Program-made: the position numbers and the translations under genes
Assembly: GCA_963767715.1 (NCBI GenBank)
Contig: CAVYFA010000017.1
Location: forward strand, 62,001 to 126,000
Source: CAVSXS01 sp963767715
Lineage (GTDB): Bacteria; Chloroflexota; Ktedonobacteria; Ktedonobacterales; Ktedonobacteraceae
Direction of reading: 5' to 3'
Length of the DNA: 64,000 nt
In this document: piece by piece, positions 1 to 8,916 of the stretch
How positions within the stretch are numbered: the stretch's first letter is position 1
Layout: each line of letters starts with the position of its first letter
The notes under the pieces: generated by a model
Database searches by the model: none
What the model was told of the DNA's origin: nothing
What the model saw: the letters and a program-made list of their open reading frames with translations, nothing else

Positions 1-855
1 CGGGCGGCGGAGGAGTTGCATTTCAGCCAGCCAGCGGTTTCAGCGCAGATCCGCCTGCTCGAAACCTCGCTGGGGGTGAAGTTGTTCGAGCAGATCGGGC
101 GCAAGACGCACCTCACGCAGGCCGGGGAGGAGCTGTATCTCTACAGCAAGAAAATCTTCTCGGTCATCGACGAGGCGATGGAGGTGATGGACGCGCTGCG
201 CAGTCCGCACTATGGGCGCCTGAGCGTGGGGGCGGATACGACGGTGGGTTCGTATGTCATTCCTGGCATGCTGGGCAAATTCCGGCAGATGTTCCCCGCC
301 GTCGAGATCTCGCTGGAGGTGCTCAACCGTCTCTCGCTGGTCGACGCGCTGGTCAGCAACCGCGTCGATATGGCAGTGATGGGAGCCGTTCCCGATGACG
401 CGCCCGTCGAGATCGAACCTATCGCCTATAATCCCCTCGTCTTGATCGCCGCACCCAGTCACCGCCTGGCGGGGATTCCGGATGTCTCGATTAAGGAACT
501 GGGACGCGAGCATTTCCTGCTGCGCGAACCCGGCTCGGGGACGCGGGCGGCGCTCGAAACCGCCTTGAAGGAGGCCGGGGTGCCGCTGCAGATCAGCATG
601 CAGGTGGGGAACAACAGCGCCATCAAACAGGGCGTTGCCGCCGGCCTGGGGATCGCACTCATCTCGCGGGTCGCCCTGGATATGGAGCTAGAGACCAGGC
701 GGATTGTGATCCTGGATGTCGAAGGCTTTCCCATCATGCGTCAGTGGCGGCTCGTGCACCTGAAGGATAAATACCTCTCACCCACCGCGCACGCGTTCAA
801 GGCCTTTATGCTGCAAAATGCCGACAAGCGTTTGCGAAGGAGTGCACAGGAATAG
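1..855 (+). CDS. LysR-family transcriptional regulator (5' partial)
   Basis: The reading frame is open from base 1, so the true start lies before the window; the first visible residues (RAAEELHFSQPAVSAQ) are already inside the winged helix-turn-helix. The motif FSQPAVSAQIRLLE is the LysR recognition helix. It is followed by the linker helix and a periplasmic-binding-protein-like effector domain with the usual late GVAAGLGIALIS motif. LysR proteins are about 300 residues, so only some 15-25 residues are missing. The gene ends 13 bases before the acyl-CoA dehydrogenase start on the same strand, so it may regulate or be co-transcribed with that operon. The effector is unknown; the effector domain looks most like the CbbR/CysL branch, but that is a weak inference. 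Confidence 0.9.
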   Translation, partial: RAAEELHFSQPAVSAQIRLLETSLGVKLFEQIGRKTHLTQAGEELYLYSKKIFSVIDEAMEVMDALRSPHYGRLSVGADTTVGSYVIPGMLGKFRQMFPAVEISLEVLNRLSLVDALVSNRVDMAVMGAVPDDAPVEIEPIAYNPLVLIAAPSHRLAGIPDVSIKELGREHFLLREPGSGTRAALETALKEAGVPLQISMQVGNNSAIKQGVAAGLGIALISRVALDMELETRRIVILDVEGFPIMRQWRLVHLKDKYLSPTAHAFKAFMLQNADKRLRRSAQE

Positions 856-868
856 CAAAGGAGGGCGC

Positions 869-2032
869 ATGGATACGCCGTTCGATCTCTCAAGCACGGA
901 CTGGCAGCCTATCATCGAGGAAGTGCGCCGTTTCGTGGAGCGCGAGGTGCTGCCGGTCGCGCATGAGCTGGAAAAGCAGGACATCTACCCGGCGGAACTG
1001 GTCGAGAAGCTGAGAGGGCTCGGCATCTTCGGCGCGACTATTCCTGAGGCTTACGGCGGCCTCGGCATGGATTTCCTGACGTATACGCAGATCATCGAGG
1101 AGCTGTCGCGCGGCTGGATGAGCCTGGCGGGCATCATCAACACGCACGTGCTGGTGGCCTATATGATCGCCACCTACGGGACGGAGGAGCAGCGCCGCGC
1201 CTTTCTCCCCGTCATGGCGGAGGGAGAGAAGCGCGGCGGCATCTGCCTCTCCGAGGCCAACGCGGGCAGCGATGTGCAAGCCATCAGCATGACTGCGATG
1301 CGCGAGGGCGACGACTACATCCTCAACGGTTCCAAGCTGTGGGTCACGAATGGCCTGCGCGGCAGCATCTTCGCGGTGCTGGCGCGCACCGATCCCGGCG
1401 CGCAGCCGCCCCACCGCGGTATGAGCCTCTTCCTGGTCGAAAAGGGTACGTCCGGCCTGCACGCGGGCCGCACCTTCGAGAAGCTCGGCTACAAGGGCGT
1501 CGAGACGGCGGAACTGGTCTTCGATGGCGTACGCGTCCCGGCTTCGCGCCTGCTGGGCGGCAGGGAGGGCGAGGGCTTCAAGCACGCCATGAGTGGTCTA
1601 GAGGTCGGACGCATCAACGTCGCCGCCCGCGCTGTCGGCGTGGCTCAGGCCGCCTTCGAGGATGCCATGCATTACGCGCAGCAGCGCAGCACCTTCGGCA
1701 AGCCCATCGCGCAGCACCAGGCTATCCAGCTCAAACTGGCCGACATGGCGACCTCTATCGAGGCGGCGCGCCTGCTGCTGCGCCAGGCCGCGCGCAAGAA
1801 GGACGGCGGCGAGCGCTGCGACCTGGAGGCGGGTATGGCCAAGCTCTTCGCCACCGAGACGTGCCAGCAGGTTACGCTCGAAGCCATGCGCATCTTCGGC
1901 GGCTTCGGCTACACCAAAGACTTCAATGTGGAACGCTACTATCGCGATGCTCCCTTCATGCTGGTCGGCGAGGGCACCAGCGAAATACAAAAACTGGTGA
2001 TCGCCCGGCAACTGCTCGAGAGATATTCATAA
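869..2032 (+). CDS. acyl-CoA dehydrogenase
   Basis: FAD-dependent alpha,beta-dehydrogenation of an acyl-CoA thioester, 387 residues, the usual family length. The N-terminal helical domain, the beta domain with CLSEANAGSDVQ and WVTNG (flavin contacts), and the C-terminal four-helix domain are all present. The catalytic base is the Glu in GEGTSEIQ (about residue 368). I chose the ATG at 869 because the ribosome-binding site AAAGGAGGG lies just upstream; a longer in-frame start at 818 would overlap the LysR gene. It is followed 10 bases later by a MaoC hydratase and then a CitE-type lyase, so the substrate is probably a branched or C5 dicarboxyl-CoA. The exact substrate cannot be read from the sequence. 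Confidence 0.93.
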   Translation: MDTPFDLSSTDWQPIIEEVRRFVEREVLPVAHELEKQDIYPAELVEKLRGLGIFGATIPEAYGGLGMDFLTYTQIIEELSRGWMSLAGIINTHVLVAYMIATYGTEEQRRAFLPVMAEGEKRGGICLSEANAGSDVQAISMTAMREGDDYILNGSKLWVTNGLRGSIFAVLARTDPGAQPPHRGMSLFLVEKGTSGLHAGRTFEKLGYKGVETAELVFDGVRVPASRLLGGREGEGFKHAMSGLEVGRINVAARAVGVAQAAFEDAMHYAQQRSTFGKPIAQHQAIQLKLADMATSIEAARLLLRQAARKKDGGERCDLEAGMAKLFATETCQQVTLEAMRIFGGFGYTKDFNVERYYRDAPFMLVGEGTSEIQKLVIARQLLERYS

Positions 2033-2042
2033 GGAGAACTCC

Positions 2043-2555
2043 ATGCAATACGGCAGATGCTTCGAAGAATTTGAAATCAGCGCGATCTACAAACACTGGC
2101 CCGGGCGCACTATTACCGAATACGACGACACGCTCTTCTCCATGCTCACTATGAACCACAACCCACTGCACATCGATGCGCACTACGCCGAGACGCGCCA
2201 GCACGGGCAGCGCCTGGTGGTCGGCCCGCTCATCTTCAGTATCGCGCTGGGGATGAGCGTGGAAGATGTGAGCGGCAAGGCCATCGCCAACCTGGAATTC
2301 GAGAACGTCCGGCACCTTGCCCCCACCTTTCACGGCGATACCATCTACGCCGAAACAACAGTGCTGGATAAACGTCTGTCGAGCAGCAAGCCGGATCGCG
2401 GCATCGTCACTGTGGAAACCATTGCCTATAACCAGCGCGGCGAGACTGTGCTTTCGTTCAAGCGCCGCGTCATGGTGCCCACGCGGGCCGCCGACGAGGC
2501 ATGGCAGCGCGAGTGGGACGAGAAGATGGACCGGCTGCGGCAGGGGAATAGGTGA
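2043..2555 (+). CDS. MaoC-family (hotdog-fold) enoyl-CoA hydratase
   Basis: A 170-residue MaoC-like hydratase that would add water to the enoyl-CoA made by the preceding dehydrogenase. The hydratase-2 signature is visible as a short Asp...Asn-Pro-x-His run (MNHNPLHIDAHYA, about residues 37-49), where the Asp/His pair is catalytic in the family, and as GPLIFSIALGM further on. The start ATG is preceded by AAGGAGAACTCC. The order dehydrogenase, MaoC, CitE-like lyase resembles the mesaconyl-CoA/methylmalyl-CoA and itaconyl-CoA/citramalyl-CoA modules of other bacteria. A C5-dicarboxyl-CoA hydratase is therefore the leading inference, but specificity is not proven. Confidence 0.85.
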   Translation: MQYGRCFEEFEISAIYKHWPGRTITEYDDTLFSMLTMNHNPLHIDAHYAETRQHGQRLVVGPLIFSIALGMSVEDVSGKAIANLEFENVRHLAPTFHGDTIYAETTVLDKRLSSSKPDRGIVTVETIAYNQRGETVLSFKRRVMVPTRAADEAWQREWDEKMDRLRQGNR

Positions 2556-2579
2556 GGAGATGCGTTATGTGGACTTAGA

Positions 2580-2645
2580 TCCTTCGCTGCGCTCAGGATG
2601 ACATGTGGGGGATGGATGACAAGTGGGGGGATGACAAGTTGCGAC
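2580..2645. repeat. short direct repeats between hydratase and lyase genes
   Basis: The 115-base gap between the MaoC and CitE genes carries an ATCCT...AGGAT mini-palindrome around CTTCGCTGCGCTCAGGATGACA. It is followed by two further copies of a GGATGACAAGT-like unit separated by G-runs. This is non-coding repeat sequence; no function is visible. Confidence 0.45.
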
Positions 2646-2670
2646 AGAGGAATAAATAAGGAGATGTGCT

Positions 2671-3570
2671 ATGCGATTGAGACGCTCAGAACTTTCTACC
2701 CCGGCCAGCAGCGAGCGCATGATCGAGAAGGCTGCCGGCGGGAGTGCGGACCTGGTCTTTCTCGACCTGGAGGATTCTGTTTCGCCCAACGAGAAGGTTG
2801 CGGCACGGGCGAAGGTTATCCAGGCGCTGAAAACGCTCGACTGGGGCAAGAAGACGCGCGCGGTGCGCGTCAACGATCTCGAAAGCGAGTACGCTTACCA
2901 GGACATCATCTCGGTCGTGGAGGAAGCGGGCGCGTACCTCGACATCCTGATCGTTCCTAAGATCAAATCGGCGAGGGATGTGTGGTGGGTCGACGTGCTG
3001 CTCGGCCAGATCGAGAAGCGCTTGAAGCGATCCCGGCGCATCGGCCTGGAAGTGCTCATCGAGGAGGTGGAGGCGATGCTCAACGTGGAGGAGATCGCGC
3101 GTGCCAGTTCGCGCCTCGAGGCGATCATCTTCGGGCATATCGATTACAGCGCCTCGCAGGGCATCGACGCGCGCCTGGCGGGCAACGACCTTGACACTTA
3201 CCCGGGAGACCTCTGGCACTACGCGCGCAACAGGGTCGTTATAGCAGCGCGCGCCGCCGGCATCGATGCTCTAGACGGCCCCTACCTCGACTTCAAAAAC
3301 CCGGACGGCTACCGCCGGGAGTGCATGCGTGCGAAGGCGCTGGGGATGACCGGCAAATGGGCCATCCATCCCGGACAGATCGATATCGCCAACGACGTGT
3401 TCTCTCCCACTGCCGAGGAAGTCGCGCGTGCGCGCAAGATCGACACGCTCTACAGAGAGGCGCAGGCGAGCGGGCAGGGCGCGGTTGCATACGAGGGCCG
3501 GCTGATCGACGTAGCGGTCGTGAGAAGCGCGCGGAATATCATCCAGCAGGCCGAACTGATCGGAATGTAG
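2671..3570 (+). CDS. HpcH/HpaI-type (CitE-like) CoA-ester lyase
   Basis: A 299-residue TIM-barrel lyase of the CitE / malyl-CoA lyase superfamily, which cleaves or forms 3-hydroxyacyl-CoA esters with a divalent metal. Visible motifs are FLDLEDSVSPNEK near the N terminus (metal and CoA region), EVLIEEVEAM (metal-binding Glu), IFGHIDYSAS and KWAIHPGQID, all in family order. The start at 2671 has AAGGAGA seven bases upstream. It completes a three-gene set with the acyl-CoA dehydrogenase and MaoC hydratase, compatible with beta-methylmalyl-CoA or citramalyl-CoA cleavage. Its TAG stop directly abuts the stop codon of the convergent peptidase gene, with no base between. Confidence 0.88.
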   Translation: MRLRRSELSTPASSERMIEKAAGGSADLVFLDLEDSVSPNEKVAARAKVIQALKTLDWGKKTRAVRVNDLESEYAYQDIISVVEEAGAYLDILIVPKIKSARDVWWVDVLLGQIEKRLKRSRRIGLEVLIEEVEAMLNVEEIARASSRLEAIIFGHIDYSASQGIDARLAGNDLDTYPGDLWHYARNRVVIAARAAGIDALDGPYLDFKNPDGYRRECMRAKALGMTGKWAIHPGQIDIANDVFSPTAEEVARARKIDTLYREAQASGQGAVAYEGRLIDVAVVRSARNIIQQAELIGM

Positions 3571-4950
3571 TCATGCCATTGCCCCGAGATATGCCAGCAT
3601 GGCCGCGCCCGTCTTGATGCCCATATAGAAGCGCTCGATCTCCAGGTTCTCGTTGGGCGCATGGTTGGCCTCGTCCGCGTTGGCGTAGGGCACCACGAAG
3701 GCCGGGATGCCAAGCGTCTTCGTAAAGACATAGTCGGGCAGGCTGCCGCCCATGGCGGGCACCAGCAGCGGCTCGCGTCCCTGCGCTGCCTGCACTGCGC
3801 GGCGGATCGGTCCGGCGTAGGGCGAGTCGAGCGGCGTCTTCGATGGCTCCATCGCGCCCTGGTGGAGCACCTGCACGCCCGGGGCGTGGCGGCGCACGTG
3901 CTCGACAACCTTCGCGAAAATGTCATCGGCGCGCTGCGCCTCGACCAGCCGGATATCGCATTTGGCGAAGGCCTCGTGCGGCAGCACCGTCTTGGAGCCA
4001 GGGCCGCCATAGCCACCGTGCAAGCCGTTGATGGTGAGCGTCGGCCAGGCCGAAAGCCGCTCCATCAACCCGCGCTCCACAGGCTGGTCGAGCTCTTGCA
4101 AACCCAACGATTGCTTGACGCGCTCAACATCGGCGGGCAGCCGTTCCAGCGCCTCGCGTTCCAGCGCGGTCAGGGGCTGCACATCGTCGTAAAAGCCTGC
4201 GATGGTGACGCGGCCGTGCTCGTCCTTCATGCTCGCCAGCAGGTGGACGAGTGTCCAGAGCGGGTTGGGTGCAATGCCGCCCCAGTTGCCGGAATGCAGG
4301 TCGCGATTGGCCCCCCGAGCGCGCAGCTCAAAGCTCAGGACGCCGCGCACACCGAAGAGGATCTGTGACTGCCCGCTCTCATGCACCGGGCCGTCGCTGG
4401 TGATCACCAGGTCGGCCATGATCTCGTCGCGGTGATCGCGCGCGAAGCCGGGCATATGCGGGCTGCCCACCTCCTCCTCGCCCTCCAGCAGGAAACGCAC
4501 ATTGCAGGGCAGCGCGCCCCGGCAGGCAAGCCAGGCCTCGAGCGCCAGGATATTCGCGAAGTGCTGCCCCTTGTTGTCGCCCACGCCACGCGCGTACAGC
4601 CGCCCATCGCGTATGGCAGGTTCGAACGGCGGCGAGAGCCAGGCTTCCAGCGGGTCGGGCGGCTGCACATCGTAGTGCCCATAGAGCAGGACGGTTGGCG
4701 CGCCCGGCCTCTCAAGCCGCTCCCCCAGCACCATCGGCCACCCAGATGTCGGCAGCACGCGCGCCTGCAAGCCGGCATGCTGCATCACATCCGCGATGTA
4801 GGCAGCCACCTCGCCTATGCCCTCGCCGTGCGCGCTGATGCTCGGGTGGCGCAGGTAGTCGATCAGGCGATCCAGGTAGTCCTGGCGGTGCGCGTCGATA
4901 TAAGCGAATACATCGGTCAAATCGGGCGAATGGTCGGATGGCGCTGGCAT
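3571..4950 (-). CDS. M20-family metallopeptidase (dipeptidase)
   Basis: A 459-residue zinc peptidase of the M20/ArgE/DapE/CPG2 superfamily, dipeptidase branch. Metal ligands and catalytic residues are in place: GHYDVQPP (His92), GVGDNKGQ (Asp125), LEGEEEVGS (catalytic and ligand Glu about 158-160), and a late HAPNE His. The insert containing RDLHSGNWGG is the lid/dimerisation domain. The N terminus has no signal peptide, so a cytoplasmic enzyme acting on imported dipeptides or modified amino acids is likely. TAAGGAGC precedes the ATG at 4950. It converges with the CoA-lyase gene with zero intergenic bases. Confidence 0.92.
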   Translation of the reverse strand: MPAPSDHSPDLTDVFAYIDAHRQDYLDRLIDYLRHPSISAHGEGIGEVAAYIADVMQHAGLQARVLPTSGWPMVLGERLERPGAPTVLLYGHYDVQPPDPLEAWLSPPFEPAIRDGRLYARGVGDNKGQHFANILALEAWLACRGALPCNVRFLLEGEEEVGSPHMPGFARDHRDEIMADLVITSDGPVHESGQSQILFGVRGVLSFELRARGANRDLHSGNWGGIAPNPLWTLVHLLASMKDEHGRVTIAGFYDDVQPLTALEREALERLPADVERVKQSLGLQELDQPVERGLMERLSAWPTLTINGLHGGYGGPGSKTVLPHEAFAKCDIRLVEAQRADDIFAKVVEHVRRHAPGVQVLHQGAMEPSKTPLDSPYAGPIRRAVQAAQGREPLLVPAMGGSLPDYVFTKTLGIPAFVVPYANADEANHAPNENLEIERFYMGIKTGAAMLAYLGAMA

Positions 4951-4984
4951 AATAGGGATGGCTCCTTACGTTTGCCTCACCGCA

Positions 4985-5100
4985 GAGGCTATGGGTCTAC
5001 ATCGTTTGGGGTGAAAGAGGGCGACCCAAGGGTCCCCACCCCACCCCTCTCCACTCCCGCCCTTACGGGAATTTTCCCCGCACGGACGGAGAGCCGAGGG
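4985..5100. repeat. dispersed repeat with GTGAAAGAGGGCGACCC core
   Basis: The 382-base gap between the peptidase and the lipoprotein gene begins with a GC-rich element starting TCTACATCGTTTGGGGTGAA and running through GGCGACCCAAGGGTCCCC and a C-rich tail. The same element, in the same phase, occurs twice inside the coding sequence near 28.5 kb, and shortened relatives lie at 24.5 kb and 57.7 kb. It is non-coding here. Confidence 0.6.
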
Positions 5101-5110
5101 TATGCGAGAG

Positions 5111-5139
5111 TTGACAAAGTACGTTTGCTATCGAATACT
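5111..5139 (+). promoter_or_regulatory. putative sigma-70 type promoter for the BNR lipoprotein gene
   Basis: A perfect -35 box TTGACA (5111-5116) is followed after 17 bases by AATACT (5134-5139), a 4/6 match to the -10 consensus. It lies about 195 bases upstream of the lipoprotein start, in an AT-richer patch between repeat sequence and gene. Long leader, so moderate confidence only. Confidence 0.45.
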
Positions 5140-5332
5140 ATCATATTTTCTTCGGCGAGGTGAACGTCTATTTCAGAGCGATGAACAAACCATTGCCGAA
5201 GAAATTTCAGGCCTTCTTTGGGTAATGCAATAGCCCGGTGCAGTCGTTCGTCTAACGAGCATAGGAGTTCCGTGAAACTTATGAAACGATTCATTTCCGG
5301 TATTACCCAGGCTGGATAAGGGAGAACGACGC

Positions 5333-6856
5333 ATGGCACAGTCAATTTGCCCGCGGAAACGCCGCTTATTTATGCTTGTCCCCCTACTGCTCGTCGTCCT
5401 CTCCGCGTGCAGCCAGCCCACTATTCAGCCAGCGCCTACACCCACGCCACCCTATACCCTGGCGGGAGGCGGCTCGTGCGTCAGGCTTGGGAAGCATGAG
5501 CAGCCGCTATTTGCCAACGTGCGCGTCAGCCACGATAGCTACCTGGCGCACAGCGAGCCGATGCTGGTGGAAAATCCCACGAACCCGCTCAACCTCGTCG
5601 GCGGTTCCAAATTCTTCACCAATCCGGCGAAGTACCAGTTCCAGATCGGCTACTATACTTCGCTCGATGGTGGCTGCACCTGGACGGATGGCGGCGTTTT
5701 GCCCGGCTTCCAGCAACGCTATACGCTCACCTCGGATATCTCTTTCGCCTTCGGCACGCGCAACAGTGTCTACGCCGCCGTACTGTTCGAGGCGGCTCAC
5801 GGCATGAGCGGTATCGCGGTCTCGGCCTCCAGTGATGGCGGGCGCACCTTCGGGAACCCTGTCAACGTCTTCGAGAGCCAGGAGAACAAGGTCTTCAACG
5901 ACAAGCCCTGGATAGCAGTTGATCGCACGAACGGGCCGGATAGGGGCGCGGTCTACGTGGTATGGTCGTATGATTACGGGAGCGGTTGCGGTGAGGGCAA
6001 TCCCTGCGTCGAGGAAATCGCCTTCTCGCGCTCGACCGACGGCGCGAAGACCTTCTCGACGCCGCGCTTTATCGAGGGGAGCGCGCCATTCTGCGCCAAC
6101 TCCCTGCCCGATCGTCCGCCGCACTCGACGAGATGCGACGCGGCCATCGGCGCAACGCCCGTCGTCGAGGCGGATGGGACGGTGGCGGTGGCTTTCCTCA
6201 ATTCCTACAGCACCATCGCACAGGCCGGGCGATCCATTCCCGACCGGCAGCTCGTTGTAACATCGAGCGATGGGGGAACTACCTGGAGCACGCCCGTGTC
6301 GATTGCCGCCATTCATGATATCGATACATATTTCCCGCACGAGCACTACCGCAACCTGTCGCTGCCGGCTTTCGCGGCCGGCCCAAAGACAGGCGAACTT
6401 TACATCACCTGGTCCGACCTGGGCAGCGGCGACGCCGATATTCTGTTCAGCGCCTCAAGCGACGGCGGGCGAAACTGGTCAGCGCCGCTGCGCGTCAATG
6501 ACGACGCCATGCACAACGGCGCGGAACAGTTCCAGCCGCAGATGGCCGTCGCGCCCGACGGGGTTATCAGCATCTCGTTCTTCGACACGCGCCTCGACCC
6601 CACGCACAGGTTCATCGACGTGTTCCTCGCACAGTCCACCGATCACGGCGCGTCGTTCCTCGCCAACGAGCGCGTCACGACCCAGTCCTGGAACCCGGCG
6701 ATCGATGCCCCGGTTGATAGCGGCGGGTCGCAATTCATCGGCGATTACCAGGGGCTGGCCGTCGATAACCAGTTCGCGCATCCTTTCTGGAACGATACGC
6801 GCACGGGTTCGCAGGAGATCTTTACGGCTGCCGTGCCAGGCGCGCCGGCATCCTGA
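5333..6856 (+). CDS. secreted lipoprotein with BNR/Asp-box (sialidase-like) repeats
   Basis: A 507-residue exported protein. A basic N terminus and hydrophobic stretch end in the lipobox LSAC (lipidated Cys26). The body contains at least five Asp-box-like units (SSDGGRTF, STDGAKTF, SSDGGTTW, SSDGGRNW, STDHGASF) spaced along the chain, the hallmark of six-bladed sialidase-type beta-propellers. Asp boxes are structural, so sialidase activity is not established; an anchored extracellular glycan-binding or glycan-hydrolysing protein is the safest reading. AAGGGAG precedes the ATG at 5333. It is followed by an XRE-TPR regulator with its own likely promoter. Confidence 0.85.
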   Translation: MAQSICPRKRRLFMLVPLLLVVLSACSQPTIQPAPTPTPPYTLAGGGSCVRLGKHEQPLFANVRVSHDSYLAHSEPMLVENPTNPLNLVGGSKFFTNPAKYQFQIGYYTSLDGGCTWTDGGVLPGFQQRYTLTSDISFAFGTRNSVYAAVLFEAAHGMSGIAVSASSDGGRTFGNPVNVFESQENKVFNDKPWIAVDRTNGPDRGAVYVVWSYDYGSGCGEGNPCVEEIAFSRSTDGAKTFSTPRFIEGSAPFCANSLPDRPPHSTRCDAAIGATPVVEADGTVAVAFLNSYSTIAQAGRSIPDRQLVVTSSDGGTTWSTPVSIAAIHDIDTYFPHEHYRNLSLPAFAAGPKTGELYITWSDLGSGDADILFSASSDGGRNWSAPLRVNDDAMHNGAEQFQPQMAVAPDGVISISFFDTRLDPTHRFIDVFLAQSTDHGASFLANERVTTQSWNPAIDAPVDSGGSQFIGDYQGLAVDNQFAHPFWNDTRTGSQEIFTAAVPGAPAS

Positions 6857-6973
6857 GACGCTTTTCCGGATGTTCCATCGATTTCAAAACAGCAATAACA
6901 GTAGATATGAATAAATTATTGGTCGTCGATGTTAGCAAGTTTGTGCTGAACAAAAAAACCTTTCGTTGCTGAC

Positions 6974-7002
6974 TTGCTTTTTCATTATAGTCAGGCTAGA
7001 AT
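6974..7002 (+). promoter_or_regulatory. putative promoter of the XRE-TPR regulator
   Basis: TTGCTT (6974-6979), a 17-base spacer and TAGAAT (6997-7002, 5/6 match to the -10 consensus) lie about 70 bases upstream of the regulator start, in the only AT-rich stretch of this gap. Confidence 0.4.
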
Positions 7003-7071
7003 ACTTTCTAACAGAACTTTCTAAGGAAATACACTGAACAAAGTCGTGTATTTAATCCGGGAGGGAAGGAT

Positions 7072-8916
7072 TTGGACGTGGAAGAAAGCGAACGACCCAT
7101 CGGTGAAATAGTCCGGCGCATGCGCAGACAGAAGAACCTCACTCAGACCGAACTGGGGGGAACGCACTACTCCAAGTCTTATGTAAGCGCGTTTGAACGG
7201 GGCAAGATCACGCCTTCTCACCGGGCACTCCAATTTTTCGCAGCGCAATTAACGCTATCAGAAGACCACTTGACAGAGCTCGTTGACCGAGCGGAAGCCA
7301 GGCAGCAGTTGGCTGCTCAAGGCGACTCCTCAGGCGCTTTTTACGGGACAGGCTCATTCCCTTCAGACGAAGAATGGCACCTGGTTGACGCTTTATTGGA
7401 GCGTTCCCATCGCTATGGCGCACAGATCCTCCGTGAACTACCTTCCTTCTCCCTGGAGCATATCGTCTCGGCTCCATCATCCAGGCAAGGGGGCTATGCA
7501 TTTCTGTTAGGGTTGAGCGCCCAGAAGAAGGGAGAATACGAGGAATCTATAGGCGCGCTGGAGTATGCGCTGGCGCTGGCACCTACACAACAGCGGCCCG
7601 CTGTGCTTGATGCGTTAGGGTACACCTTTGCTCTAAAAAAGAATCCCGCGATTGCACTGTACTACCACTTGCGCGCCTATCACCTGCTCAAACAAGTGGG
7701 CGATGGAAAGCGTCTTGTTGAGCGCGGCCATGAGAACGACGCGAGTGACGGCTCCGGCTCCAATGGCCACTCAACTCAACTGCTTCTCGATGTGGCACTG
7801 CACTGCGGAGATGACTATCGATGCCTGGGCGATTACCAGCCGGCCAGCGCGATGTACGAGGAGGCGCGCCTGCACCTGACTGCCGAACGCGATATGCAAA
7901 CGGCTGCAAACCTCTATCTGGGATTGGGATACTGCCTGTTTGGGCTGGTCAGCCATGCGGCCCTGGCCGCCCCTACTCAGCAGAGGCGCCTCTCGAGCGA
8001 AGAGATAGAACGGCTCTATCAACGTTCGATCAGCATGTTGATGCAGAGCCGAAGTGTCTTTCAAGTGTGCGGCGATCGCGAAGGTGAGAGCGCTTCCCGC
8101 CTCACCCTCATGCAGGTAGAGCTTGCTTTGAGCGCCGAGCAGCGCCGGCATCTTTCGAGTGAGACAAGCAGCACAAACAAGCTGCTGGAGGCCCGTTGCG
8201 CCTCCTTGCTTGATGATGTAGAGGCGCAGTATCACCAGGTTGTTCTGCGCTGGCAAGAAGATACTGCTGCGCGCCCGTTTCTAGATCGATTTGGGGATCT
8301 CGAGTACGCCGCCCTGGCTTTGATCGTGCGTATCCATGCTCAGCGAGCGGCACTCGCACGTTTGAATAACCAGGCAGAGACTGCTCTGCGAGAGCGCGCA
8401 CTTGCCTCATCCCTCTGCCAGGATGCGCTCAAAGCCCTGGGTAATCCTGCTGCTTCGCCACAACAAATCTCCCAGTTGCTCTCAATACGGACCGATCCCA
8501 GCATCTCACGGGATGCAAGCCTGCCCCGCCTGCCAGATCTGCTAGCGGAGCACCTGGAAAATGCCAGCAATCCTCTAGGTCAGGTGGAACTTTACCTGGC
8601 TGCCGGCGAGGTAGCTGAGGAACTTGGCCGGGCAGCTCTCAATCAGGACTATACTCACGATGCTTACGCCAGGGCGGATGCCTTCTATCAGGCAGCCATC
8701 GAGCGCGCCTTTCCCATGGTGGCAGGGCGAGCGCAAGACCCGGGATACCTGGTCCGTTGCTATCAACGCTGTATCAGCCTGCTGGAGGAGCGGTTCGCGA
8801 TAAGCCCCGAGAGTGAAGGGGAAATTACCAGGACACTGCTGGAACTGTGCAACACCGGACTCTCGCGGCTACCTGGCCTGCTTATGCCGGCCGAGCCCTT
8901 CTACACCAGCGGTTGA
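7072..8916 (+). CDS. XRE-family HTH regulator with TPR-type helical repeats
   Basis: A 614-residue protein. Residues about 8-60 form a Cro/C1-type helix-turn-helix (IGEIVRRMRRQKNLTQTELG, then SKSYVSAFERGK). The remainder is a long alpha-helical array with TPR-like units, for example SIGALEYALALAPTQQRPAVLDALG and a second cluster around residues 245-280. Such HTH-TPR proteins typically sense a small molecule or peptide through the TPR superhelix. I kept the TTG start at 7072 because GGAGG ends seven bases upstream; a GTG two codons later is possible. The last 16 bases overlap the 3' end of the convergent lectin-like gene. Confidence 0.82.
   Translation: MDVEESERPIGEIVRRMRRQKNLTQTELGGTHYSKSYVSAFERGKITPSHRALQFFAAQLTLSEDHLTELVDRAEARQQLAAQGDSSGAFYGTGSFPSDEEWHLVDALLERSHRYGAQILRELPSFSLEHIVSAPSSRQGGYAFLLGLSAQKKGEYEESIGALEYALALAPTQQRPAVLDALGYTFALKKNPAIALYYHLRAYHLLKQVGDGKRLVERGHENDASDGSGSNGHSTQLLLDVALHCGDDYRCLGDYQPASAMYEEARLHLTAERDMQTAANLYLGLGYCLFGLVSHAALAAPTQQRRLSSEEIERLYQRSISMLMQSRSVFQVCGDREGESASRLTLMQVELALSAEQRRHLSSETSSTNKLLEARCASLLDDVEAQYHQVVLRWQEDTAARPFLDRFGDLEYAALALIVRIHAQRAALARLNNQAETALRERALASSLCQDALKALGNPAASPQQISQLLSIRTDPSISRDASLPRLPDLLAEHLENASNPLGQVELYLAAGEVAEELGRAALNQDYTHDAYARADAFYQAAIERAFPMVAGRAQDPGYLVRCYQRCISLLEERFAISPESEGEITRTLLELCNTGLSRLPGLLMPAEPFYTSG

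Noticed and set aside
3661..4368. Long open frame on the + strand within the peptidase gene
   Set aside because: It is a GC-rich antisense shadow of the M20 peptidase, with no ribosome-binding site or recognisable domain.
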